Origin: Chrysopilus asiliformis
Lineage: Eukaryota > Arthropoda > Insecta > Diptera > Rhagionidae
Assembly (NCBI GenBank): GCA_964034945.1
Contig: OZ035962.1
Span: 73,547,597-73,611,596 of the forward strand
Length of the DNA stretch: 64,000 nt
Direction of reading: 5' to 3'
Positions 11,555 through 22,300 of the stretch are shown here, piece after piece. Position numbers and translations under genes: made by a program. Under the pieces are notes generated by a model. It worked only from the letters and a program-made list of their open reading frames with translations. It was not told the origin of the DNA and made no database searches. Positions within the stretch are counted from its first letter, which is position 1. Each line of letters begins with the position of its first letter.

Positions 11555-12325
11555 TAGTCGCCATTTTCTTTTTTTTGATAACCATGTTATGGATATTTAT
11601 AAGTTTCCTCCAGAGCTCTTTCATTTGATACCTATCTTGATGGGTCTTTATTGTGGTATTTTAGACAAAATGGCGTCTAATAGCCGCCATTTTGGTTTTT
11701 GATAAATGTTATAGATATTTATAAGTTTCTTCCAGAGCTCTTTCATTTGATATCCATCTTAATGGGTCTTTATTGGGGTAATTTGGACAAAATGTCGTCT
11801 AACAGCCGCAATTTTGTTTTTTTGATACCCATGATATAGATATTTGTAAGTTTCTTCCAGAGCTCTTTCATTTGATACCCATCTTGATGGGTCTTTATTG
11901 GGGTAATTTGGACAAAATGTCGTCTAACAGCCGCCATTTTGTTTTTTTGATACCCATGATATAGATATTTGTAAGTTTCTTCCAGAGCTCTTTCATTTGA
12001 TACCCATCTTGATGGGTCTTTATTGGGGTAATTTGGACAAAATGTCGTCTAACAGCCGCCATTTTGTTTTTTTGATACCCATGATATAGATATTTGTAAG
12101 TTTCTTCCAGAGCTCTTTCATTTGATACCCATCTTGATGGGTCTTTATTGGGGTAATTTGGACAAAATGTCGTCTAACAGCCGCCATTTTGTTTTTTGAT
12201 ACCCATGATATAGATATTTATAAGTTTCCTCCAGAGCTCTTTCATTTGATACCTATCTTGATGGGTCTTTATTGGGGTATTTTGGACAAAATGGCGTCTA
12301 ATAGCCGCCATTTTGGTTTTTCTAG
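11555..12325. repeat. Right-arm ~125-bp tandem array (inverted)
   Basis: Reverse-complement copy of the left-arm array with one extra unit, so the arms differ in unit number. Units carry 'aaaatgtcgtctaacagccg' and 'gagctctttcatttgatacc'. The outermost and innermost units are the most divergent, mirroring the left arm. Confidence 0.92.
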
Positions 12326-12696
12326 AATGCCTCATATCTAGTACTATAGGCCACACTGATCCCTATCCAATGTGATATGGATCATAAAAATCGGTCCTGT
12401 CGTTTTGAGGCAAATTAACTTTTCCCTCATTTCGATCGATTTCGAGCATTTTTCCATATAAAAAAATCATTTGACTAAATTGAATTACCATTCACTTAAA
12501 ATCATAAAATCTCAACTCAAATCGAATGGGAATGGAAATAAATTTACATTCCCATTCAGTGAATGGAGAGTTGAATTTTTTGGCCATTACCATTCACTAC
12601 TGAATGGTAATGGAGTAAAAATTTCAAATACCATTCAGTAAGTGAATGGGAATTGAAATTGAATGGGAATTGAAAACGCCCGACTATGGTTGTAAC

Positions 12697-13693
12697 ATGG
12701 CCAAATTGGTGATGATCGTCCACGTTGAAGCGAAAATTCTGAATACAGGAGTAAAATTCGCTCTAGAAATATCTGTGAGTTTTCCCGAGTTGAAATATTA
12801 TTGCATAAACACAGATTTTCATATGATGACCGAAACAACTTTTTTTATACATTTTTGCACGACTAAAATGCTCTTTGTAAAAAAGCAAGGATTTATTGCT
12901 ACACATTAGAGTTCATTGGACTTTTTTTTTGCACCAAACGTTATATAAAACATTTGCATTTTTTTATAGCATGCGGTTGAGCTATGTTTCTTGTTAAGTG
13001 TAGGGTTTATTGAACGAATCAGGCCATTTAAAAGGGGCGAGTTTTATTATACCAAATACTAAAATTATTTTTCATTCTCTATCTACCGGGAATAAGTCTG
13101 CTAGAACTGTAGTTAGGGTTAAATTTACGCCAATGTACAGAGTAGTTATTATTAGAGTCCGACGGATTAATCGGCTTCTAATCGAGAACTAAAATTAAGA
13201 AAAATTGCGAAAAACTAGATAAAAAAACTATTTTCCTACTGAGTTTTCACACATGATTTTTTTATTAGTAGTTGAAAGTTGAATTTAACTTCTGAATTTT
13301 TTCTAAAACAACTGTTTACGAAAAATTATAAAAGTACATTGTGGCAAAACCATTGCAGTACAAGTTTTCCATCTTCAGTTGATTATCACGAGTTTTAAGA
13401 GATTAAAAATATTTTTCTCAATGAAAACAAAATTTTGTTTTATTATTGATAAGCATTATTTCAATCGCTTTGTCGTCACGGTAAACATTGATGTTACCTT
13501 TTATGCAAACCTTCGGCTTCGGCTTAGACCGAAGATTGAGAAAAAGTTCGGCTTCGAGGATTTTTAGTATTTCCTCAAGTCGTTTCCACAATTAGAAAAT
13601 GTAGCTCTAATACTTTTTTCCCACGAATTGCTTAAACCAATAATAATAAAATATTTTTAAAGAACTTCGAAAATAAAGGCAAACAATTTTTTC
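12697..13693. other. Unassigned AT-rich DNA
   Basis: No coding exon recognised on either strand. The missing receptor helix-7 exon was looked for here and not found. A local repeat 'cttcggcttcggcttagacc' occurs near 13510. Confidence 0.4.
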
Positions 13694-15061
13694 CAAGGAT
13701 GGCAAACGAAAAAAAAAATCGTAACGTTATACATTTCGTTATGTAACGAAATTAAAATTTTATTTCGTTACGTAAATTCGTTTTGTAATGATAAAAAATT
13801 TTATTTCGTAACGTTATAACGTTATAATTTCATTGTGTTTCAATACTATGAAAACTAAAAAAAATCGCAGTTTAATAATTTATTACAAAGTAATTCAATT
13901 CAGTTTCCATAAAACTGAGTTCTATAAAAAAATGAATAAAACTTTACAAAAAGAAAATACTGATAAAATAGTGATTCTTAAGTTAAAAACTCAATAAAAA
14001 ACTTAAAAGAAAAAAAAATCGTACAAAAGTTTTGCTCATAAAAAATATTGCCCATCAAAAACGACATTTTTTTTGACGTCACTGATTCTGAGTCGGACTT
14101 TACTTTCGCCAGATTCACTCTACCTCTGGAGATACCAAAAAGAAAATATTTTCGATATCAAAAAAGTCGCTTAAAAGGTTTTCTTTTTCATATCTTCAGA
14201 AATAGGGTGAACCTGGCCATAACAAAGTCCGATTTAGAATCAAAATATGATTAAAAAATAACAAAAGCTATAATTGCCAATCTGGCAATTATTGAAAACC
14301 CGTATGGTGATTTAATTGAACGGCGTATCAAAATTTAATTTGAATTCAAATTTTCCAATAAGATTTTTTTAAAACTTGTTCCAATCGGATTTTGATGTAT
14401 GGGAGTTTTATGTAGAATCATATTCTAATAACTTTTGTTCTTTCACTTTTTTGATAGGATGCACAGTTTTTGAGATATTCGCGAAAAACATTTTCGTTCC
14501 TATGGGGGGTACCCCCCCTAATGGTCCATTTTTGCCCATTAACGAACTTAACCTCGCATTTTACGAAAAACGGATCTGCGCAAAATTTCAAGTCTCTAGC
14601 TCAATCCGTGCGCCCGCAATCTGCGCCACAGACAGACAGACGGACAGACAGACGGACAGACAGACGGACAGACGGACAGACGGACGGACATGCTAAATTC
14701 AACTTTTTTCATCATTCTAAACACACTGGTGTCATTCATTTTTATGTGTGATGACGGGATCTTGGCGTTACAAACGGTAAGGCAAAGTTAATATACCCTT
14801 TGGTTTCACCATACCGGTATAAATACTACTGAAATATTTTTGTCTGTGGGGTTACACTTGATGACCTTTGATGGAACGTTTCACAAAAATATTATGAAAA
14901 ATAAAATAAAGCAAAAAGAAATAACAAAATCATTTTTTTCGGTTTTCGTTACGTTACAATAACGGAATTACATTTCTATAACGTTATAATGTAATTTTGA
15001 GGAAAAAATCAGAAAATCGCTATTTTGTTTCGTTACGTTACGATACGCTTCCCATCCCCCG
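13694..15061. mobile_element. Repeat family G ('aacgttatAACG' element) interrupted by a Helentron-like repeat
   Basis: The ends CAAGGATGGCAAACG and CGCTTCCCATCCCCCG are imperfect inverted copies, each followed inward by runs of 'cgttacgtaacgaaat'. Approximate duplication ATTTTTTC / ATTTTTTT. The interior is homologous in reverse to the core of the 36.4- and 53.7-kb elements, for example 'ttccataaaactgagttc'. The homology resumes on either side of 14258-14823. Confidence 0.65.
14258..14823 (+). mobile_element. Helentron-like repeat, copy A
   Basis: It begins 'ataacaaaagctataattgc' and ends 'tttcaccataccggtataaa'. The early 'cccgtatggtga' pairs with the late 'tcaccataccgg'. The mid part has 'ggggggtacccccccta' and a (CAGACAGACGGA)n tract. 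Four copies (A-D) occur in the window, all in this orientation. A microsatellite before a conserved 3' end is the DINE/Helentron layout. Copy A is cleanly inserted in family G. Confidence 0.65.
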
Positions 15062-16224
15062 ATTTTTTTCAAATGTAACCAAATTATTTTGTGTTTAACC
15101 ATTGTATCATTTCGTATTCACGGTGTTTACACAACCTTTCTAGCATTGAATTCTATTGGAATTTCTTGACTTATAGTTCATCCAGATTCCCCCACCAATA
15201 GGTCAGACATGTTTGCACATATCTCTACCATAGATTAGAGACTTACTATAGATAAGACACAAACGTGGTTTTCCGTTTGCCGCCTGTAGAAAGAAGTAGT
15301 CGACAGCATCATTCCGTAAATGAAACAGACGATAATGTACTCTTCTTCAGAAAAAAATTCTTACGCGTTTCCTAACTATATATCTCTAAACTATGTCTCT
15401 AGTTACCTAATGTTTCTGGCACGAAAGCTGGTTCACCGTCATCAGAGCCTGCTTTACCAGGTTCCACGCAGGCTTACATGATTTGGTGCAGTAAGACTCG
15501 ATTCGAGTACTTATAACCCGATTGCCACAGCCCTTATACGAATCATAACGGAATGCAAAATAGCTCCATTTCAGCTAGAGCGAATCTACTATTTTATGTT
15601 TAGCCATTGAATTATTTCTAATTCATGGTTTTTACGCAACCTAACCAAATTATAAATCTGTAAATAGGGATCATAATTACCCGGCCTATAAACCGAACAA
15701 CACGAGATATTATTTAAATATAAATGTCAATTCAATTAGGATTCCATTAACATTAATTTCCACTTAATTCTACTAATAACGTTATACAATTATCTAGGCG
15801 CAACCATTAATGTTCAAATTCTTACTTCAGAGACATCTAAGATATTTAATACTTTTTCAAGAAATTTCTACGGTTTCAATTTTACATTTAGAAAATGATT
15901 TCGTTTTATTATTCAACACTCCGGATAGAAATTGTATTTAATGATATTCCCATTTTAAGCATTTCTAAGCAACAGAAATGATTTGATATGCTGATATTTT
16001 TCCACTATTTCAACAAAAATTTTAATTTAATTTTCATCAAAGAAGGAATACTTCAATTTATACCACCATCAGTTTCGTGACATTAAAACAAGATCAAATT
16101 AGGAAATTACCCTTATGACTACTCTTATGAAAAATACCTGCGTGGCGTATGTAAGGATTTTTCATGTTTTGAAACTTTGATACAGCGTAAATAATTTGCT
16201 TATTTTTTCCAACTAATACATTAC
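15062..16224. other. Repeat-derived DNA downstream of the receptor exons
   Basis: Holds a 167-bp TIR element (15229-15395). It also holds a stretch at about 15480-15640 that resembles 57380-57530 ('acttataacccgattgcc', then 'tgtttagccattgaatt'). No exon encoding receptor helix 7 was found. Confidence 0.45.
15229..15395. mobile_element. 167-bp MITE, CATAGATTAGAG termini (P-like)
   Basis: CATAGATTAGAGACTTACTA at the left and 'tatctctaaactatg' at the right are imperfect inverted copies of the termini of the element at 44471-46938. TCTCTAC and TCTCTAG flank it, a 7-bp duplication with one mismatch. Confidence 0.6.
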
Positions 16225-16345
16225 CTAAAGCAGAAACCAACAATCCTGACCACATGCCAGTATTCGTCGTAATCATCTGGGGCGTTGGGATTAAGATGAA
16301 ACCACAGTTGGAATACGTGCCACGGGAAGAAACATGCGATGAAAA
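16225..16345 (-). CDS. CCHamide-receptor-like, exon 5 (helix 6, start of helix 7)
   Basis: Acceptor TTTTCCAG before 16345; donor TTTAG/GTAATG after 16225. Encodes FIACFFPWHVFQLWFHLNPN and DDYDEYWHVVRIVGFCF. The last two bases (AG) would form Ser or Arg with the next exon, fitting the family's helix 7. That next exon was not seen to the left of 16225. Confidence 0.93.
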
Positions 16346-19300
16346 CTGGAAAATGATAACAAGAATAAATGAGCATGAGATAAAATTATTTTGAAATAAA
16401 TTAGCTTTATTGAAATCTGATGACAAATTAAAATTTTCTATACATTGTTTTGCTTCGGTTTGGGAATCCAAAACTCATAATATGAAATAATTTTATTTGT
16501 TCGTGAATCCAGAAAAAAAACTTGACTTACCAATGACAAAAGTTACCACCATCCGAGCCACATGACGCCTAGCACGTGCCTGCGCTCTACTTTGCGGGCC
16601 AGAAATCTCCCCGGGCATCTCTCTTGCACTAAGATGAAGTCGTCTGGCCATTAATGCATAAAGGACTCCAATGATGGATAGCGGAAGAAAATAGTATGTT
16701 ATTGCCTTTCCGATCACGTTGTATCTGGAAAAAGTGAAAATAATTTAATAATAAATGAAATCATGAAAAAAGACTCGAATAGAAAGTACAAAATTTTCTA
16801 TGAATCTTTATTGACATTAAGCATTTATAAATGTAAGAAACTGTTGGAATAAAATCAAATCAATGTGAATGTGACAGATTGGAAAAACATCTTCCGGGCG
16901 ACATTCGACGGATATTTTGTCTATTGGCTATCACTTCCAGTATCCGAAAAGAATGAAAAGTAAAATATGTTCAAATGTTCAGAGAATTGAATTCTGAGTG
17001 ATTCGATTATTCAAATTTTGGACTGATTGAAAAAATGTGTTTTGGGTTCGTCACGTACGAATGATAATATTTATACATGTATAATTTGAAAACATTCATT
17101 TAGTCGAATTCGTGTCATCAATAAGCATTAAATTCTGATCGATTGAGAAAATTTTTGGTCATGCTATGTTAACAGAAAAAAAAAATTCATTACCTAGGTT
17201 GAGGAATAGAAAAAATTGTTTTCACGAGATTTTGCCTAAAACACATTTCCCGAGCACTCCCGGATCGAGCCATTCTACAGATATGTCCTTCTGTCTGTCT
17301 GTTAAGGCCGGAATACAATGTGCCCGATACAACATAAGAATTCAGGTTTAAAACTCATAGCACCCTATGCTTCTGTATACAATCAATATGGCCAACTTTG
17401 TCGTCGTAAAAAGTTGACTCGAATTTAAGCTCGCCCACAAAATTTCATGATTGATTCAAAATGAAATCTAAAGGGGACGTCATAAAATCTAAATTTCGTC
17501 ACTTAATGAGAGTTTTAGGAAAAATAGTTCGTATGCTGTGTTGCTTACATTCACATTCCTATTATGTATGATAATTGGTAACAAAAGCATGTTATATGTG
17601 GCTCACCGTCCAACTATCAAAATCAAATGACGTTTAAAACAACTTAGGGTGCGCAATTGTACATGGAGGGTGACATTGTCGTCGTAATCCGCCGCCGCAA
17701 ATGTTGTGTCGGGCCAATTGTATTTTGCGCTTTATTTTGTGTGCAAAATTCGATAAAAAAAACTTAAGCTACAGTTTAAAACCAGGTATTCGGAGTATAA
17801 TCGCAGTAGATGCACAAAAACATCAGAGTAGATTTGGGGATCAGCGGAGTAGATTTTAATAAAAATCCAGTATTTTGATTATTATGATTTATGAAACAAA
17901 AACTAAGCTTTCTTATCGTTTTAGGTTATTGTGACCCACTAGATACTCATACATATACACAAATTGCATGAACTAAAATAAATAAATTAAAAAACGGGCT
18001 TTTTAAACAAAAAAAAAACACGTTTATTTAACAATAAAAACGACAAATAAAAATTGGCAGATTTCGTTACAACTGACAGGCCACTAAAAATCAAAGTAAA
18101 ATATTAGATCTTAAACTTTTATTACTTTCTGAAATTTAGTAACAAGTTTTGCCCAAATTGACATTCGTTTAAAGTTAATGCGTTACTTATCTTGAATATT
18201 GGGATCATCGAGAAAATTAATGTTTCAATAAGATAATGAGTTAAAATAGTCCAGTGAAAGTTTTATAAGAGCTTACGGCTAAGATGGTCTTAAGTTGGTC
18301 TTTAAATGGTACCTTGTCCACATGAAAAAACGAGATGCCAAGTATTGCACTGAATTTGTGACTAAATATTTTTGAGTATTTTATCAAAAACTAAAAAAAC
18401 TAAACTACTTCATAGTCATAAAAAACGGTTAAATATAATAATAATAATATAATATTGTAATAATATTAATTCTAGATTTGTATGTACAAAAACTTATACA
18501 AGTACAATGGAGATAAATCAGCTCTGTTTATCCTTCTCTGGCTTAAGAAATTAAAAAAATTAAAAAACAATCGGTGGGAAAAATTTAAATAAAACATAGA
18601 AAATCAAAAATGTGGCAAATTATTATTAAAACATTGTACAAAACTCAAAAATCTTCTTCAATTACAATTTTTCTATTATAGATACATTTTTTAACAAAAC
18701 AATAAAGACGTTCTGTATATAATTCTTGACTATGACGATCTTGTGCGGGCAATATTGTCCATCCAAAACATCTCGTCGATGCTCTTGAAAACTAAGTCAA
18801 TGGGCGCATCCAACTACCAGAGCGGCTCTGGAGCGAAGCTCAGCTGTCAAAAAAATGCTCAGCTGAGCAGCATTTTGTGTCCTGAATGCACCGCTCATTT
18901 ATATATGAGCTGTCATTGAAAGAAATTATTGTTCAAGATGGACCGCGATGTAATTATCTCCGTAATGTTAGAAATTTGTGCTTCTGATACGATAAATCTG
19001 CAAGCTATTTCACTTTTGGTTGAAGAGTGTAATACTTCAGTTGAAGTCGCCCCAATCCGGAATGCGGCACCCGAAAGAAACCGGGATTATTTTGAGGTGA
19101 CTATGCCGAAGTACACTCCCGAACTCTTTCGCCGACATTTTCCGCAACGCCAACTATTTCCATTCCCGTTTGCTCAGCAAGAACTTCCATGAGGCTTCCC
19201 GTATTATAAATAACATAAATAACTATAAATATAATAAATAACACCATTTATGTATTTCCGTCGTCGTTTTTAGACATGAATTGAGGTTCTGTAATTCATC

Positions 19301-22300
19301 ATTTGACATTTGCTCAGCTACTGAGCGGAGTTCTTTTACGCTCAGAAAAAATGTGAGCCGCTCAGTTGAGCCGCTCTGTAGCGATTGCATTCAGTAACTG
19401 AGCACCTTTTTCGCCCTAGAGCGATGCTGAGCCGCTCTGGTAGTTGGATGCGCCCAATGGGCGTAAAAAAAACTCCGCTCAGTAGCTGAGCAAATGTCAA
19501 ATGAAGAATTACATAACCTCAAGTCATGTGTAAAAATGACGACGGAAATAAATGTTGTTATTTATAATATTTATAGTTATTTATGTTATTTATAATACGG
19601 GAAGCCTCCTGGAAGTTCTTGCTGAGCAAACGGGAATGGAAATACTTGGCGTTGCGGAAAATGTTGGCGAAAGAGTTCGGGAGTGTACTTCGGTATAGTC
19701 ACCTCCAAATAATCCCGATTTCTTTCAGGCTTCGAACTTCGAATTGAAGTTACTTCAAAATGAGTATTACATCCGTCAACCAACATTGCGATGGGCTCCA
19801 AATTTAACATATCTGACGTGCAAATACCGAATATTGTGGAAATATTTATATCTCGGTCCATCTTCCACTAAAACCCCGAATATTTTGACAGTTTTATGTG
19901 CGCGGCTCAGTAGCGGTGCATTCAGTAAACACTGAGCGGCTCAGTTGAGCGGTTTTTTGACACATACTGTGCCGCTCCAGAGCGGCTGTGGATAACATCA
20001 GAATAAAAACCAAACAGCTAAAAATATGTAATTTGGCATAAATAAAAGGTGTGCAAATTTTGATTAAGCTACGATAAGTGGTTCCTGAGAAAACGGGCCA
20101 TTTGTCCCCCATAAAGGTGATGGCCCAATAGAAGCTTTGCTTGCTTCGCTTGCTTTGCTTTGCTGAAACATTCGAGGCGGTCAAAGCAAGCAAAGCATAA
20201 CTAGGCCCAATGTAAGCTTTTGGCACATGACTTTGATACAATCAATTCAATTGGGAGACGCAAATTTAATAAAAAAAATGGATTTAGACGATATTTGTGA
20301 TATATTATATGTTATATTCATGATGCGACATTAATGTGGTTTCGGGAATGTTAGAACAAGTTCTGCAAAAAATTCCACATAGAATTTTATTATTTCTAGA
20401 TTTCATGAATTTATCTTCTTGGAGTGATTTGGTCTTTCAAAAACAATAATGAATCGTAATGCTGCCAATATTTCCGATCACATGCTGCGCTACCACGGGC
20501 TTTCTTAGATGAGTTATGTTCCATAACAAATCTGTCACGTGTTATATGGGTAAAGTAAGGGGTCATTTAATTTTATCCGAGACTGTGAAGTTTTTGCGGT
20601 AATCAATTGGTAAGAATCTCGGACGGCATTTAGCATAGTTCTGAACCACATAAAACTGTTCGACGATCGGAAAGGGTTTGAGTCGTAGATCGGTATCAGA
20701 ATTATTGGAATTAACACTAGAACCCAGATTAGAGTCCTAGTCATGTTATTCGTGCCGTATTTGAACAAAACTAAATAAATTATGGATTGGAATTATAGTA
20801 GGGATAATGTTAACATATCATTTTGTAAAGTAGAAAGCATTTAAGGTTAAATTAGTTTAAAATAATATGATAAAGATGAAATGGTCGTGAAATGGTCGTG
20901 GAAAGGGTACACGTGTTGAAGCGTGAGTTTCATCATCGGAGGTAATACTGAAATTTCGAAGTGTTGGAAAAGGGAATATGGCGCTTCGAGAATTTTCGTG
21001 GAAAGGTTGGCTCAGACCGTTCCCGTCGGCTCGTGGAGGAGCCACGGGAAAAAAAGTAAAAGAAATAGAGAACGTGGTTAGAATTTTAAATAAAAGTGAA
21101 GTGGTTCTCGAAACGTGGTAAAATTGCAGATTTTAAGAGGAAGAAAAAAGTCAAGCGGCTGGAATCGAATTTAAATAAGAATAGACAAAATAAAAGGTGA
21201 ATTTGATTTAAAAGGGGATTTATTGGTGCGGTATTCGGGCGAAGAAAAGTTAGAGTACGCGCTAAGAAAAGGGTGGCATCAAAACGCGTGATTTAGCCAA
21301 GAACTTTTACCGCGCGGCCCGAATACCGCGAGTTTCTAACCTCCAAATCTTCAAGCTTTTCAACGCAAATTCCGAACCTTCAAACGTGAACTATTTGCTT
21401 CCAAACCTTCAAGTTCCGTTTTATCTGAGGCTTTTCGGTTCGATTGCTTTTTGTTCAGGGCCTAACGGTTCCAATTCGAGATATTCAACACGACATAATC
21501 GTCGAAGAACCGGAGTTGAGACAAGGACGAACTAAGGTTAACCGGATCAACACGAATCACGTTTCGAGCCAAGCCACGTTTTTTTAACCACAAAAAGAGA
21601 ACCACGAATCAATGAAAAAGAAAAGTCAAGAGCAGATCCATTCCGAGGAACAGTTGCCATCAAGAACTGCTACCCGCTTTGATGAAGGCGATCGTCGTTT
21701 TCCTTTTTTTTTCTCAACGTCGATTAGCAACCTTATCACGAGAAAGAGGGGAACCGGAGGCGCGGAAAAGTCCCGAGCCGAGCTTATCCAGCGAAAATTC
21801 ATCGGAGAGCCAACAGAAAATGAAATGTTCGAGTCCAGAAATCATGCGCAAGGATCATTAGTTGAAATTATTATATAATCTTTGTTAAGAGAGGGAAGTC
21901 AAGTTGAAATTTGCTAATTTAATGTACGGTTATACATTTTGATATAAAGTTTTTAGGATCCAACAGATGAATTTGTCGAAAGGAGTTATGCATGCACAAC
22001 GCCTCCTCAGCAAAGAAGAAAATTAAGTATAGTATGTATGTTTTCACAGTGAGTATTTTATTGCTTCATTTCAACAATATTTTATATTAAAAGTATAACC
22101 TTTAAAGTAAGATCAACTTCCCGATCGCTTTATTTTTTTTTAAATCAAATATTTTAGTGTATTTATTTATTTTCATGTGTTAAATTCGGTTATTATAGAG
22201 CTTAATTCAAGCATTAAATATGTTCAAACAATGTATATTCGATTGGATCAAGAGAGTTATGAAATTAGAGATCTTGAATATCGCATTTAGAGGTTTTATT

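Larger units (their letters stand above)
8278..12688. mobile_element. Fold-back element with ~1.2-kb inverted arms and tandem repeats
   Basis: The outer ends CAGAGTTGGGCG and CGCCCGACTATG are inverted. The 8-bp duplication GTTGTAAC lies at 8270-8277 and 12689-12696. Left arm 8278-9440 and right arm 11410-12688 are near-identical inverted copies. Each runs from a 'ccattcac/gaatgg' terminal region through a ~125-bp tandem array to 'tcaattgtttcttcaaaaaa'. Drosophila FB elements have the same overall design, but the short CA-start TIR and 8-bp TSD suggest a hAT relative. Without the nested element it is about 2.4 kb, nearly all palindrome, with no transposase. Confidence 0.88.

Noticed and set aside
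8664..12325. Regularly spaced ~125-bp repeats considered as a CRISPR-like array
   Set aside because: Whole units repeat with no variable spacers, and the arrays form the arms of a fold-back transposon in a eukaryotic genome.
14376..14751. Open frames with a conserved GGTPPNGPFLPINEL segment and DRQTD tails, recurring at 41279, 43347 and 59261
   Set aside because: Recurrence is due to the Helentron-like repeat. Two overlapping frames are open in each copy, tails are microsatellite, and no start context or domain is seen.
15060..16224. 'ggtttttacgcaacc' at 15620 as a possible helix-7 exon
   Set aside because: Reading it on the minus strand gives only a Cys-Val resemblance with no following receptor tail or acceptor. 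It belongs to a repeat related to 57380-57530.
16094..16471. 125-codon minus-strand frame
   Set aside because: It is the wrong frame across receptor exon 5 and its introns.
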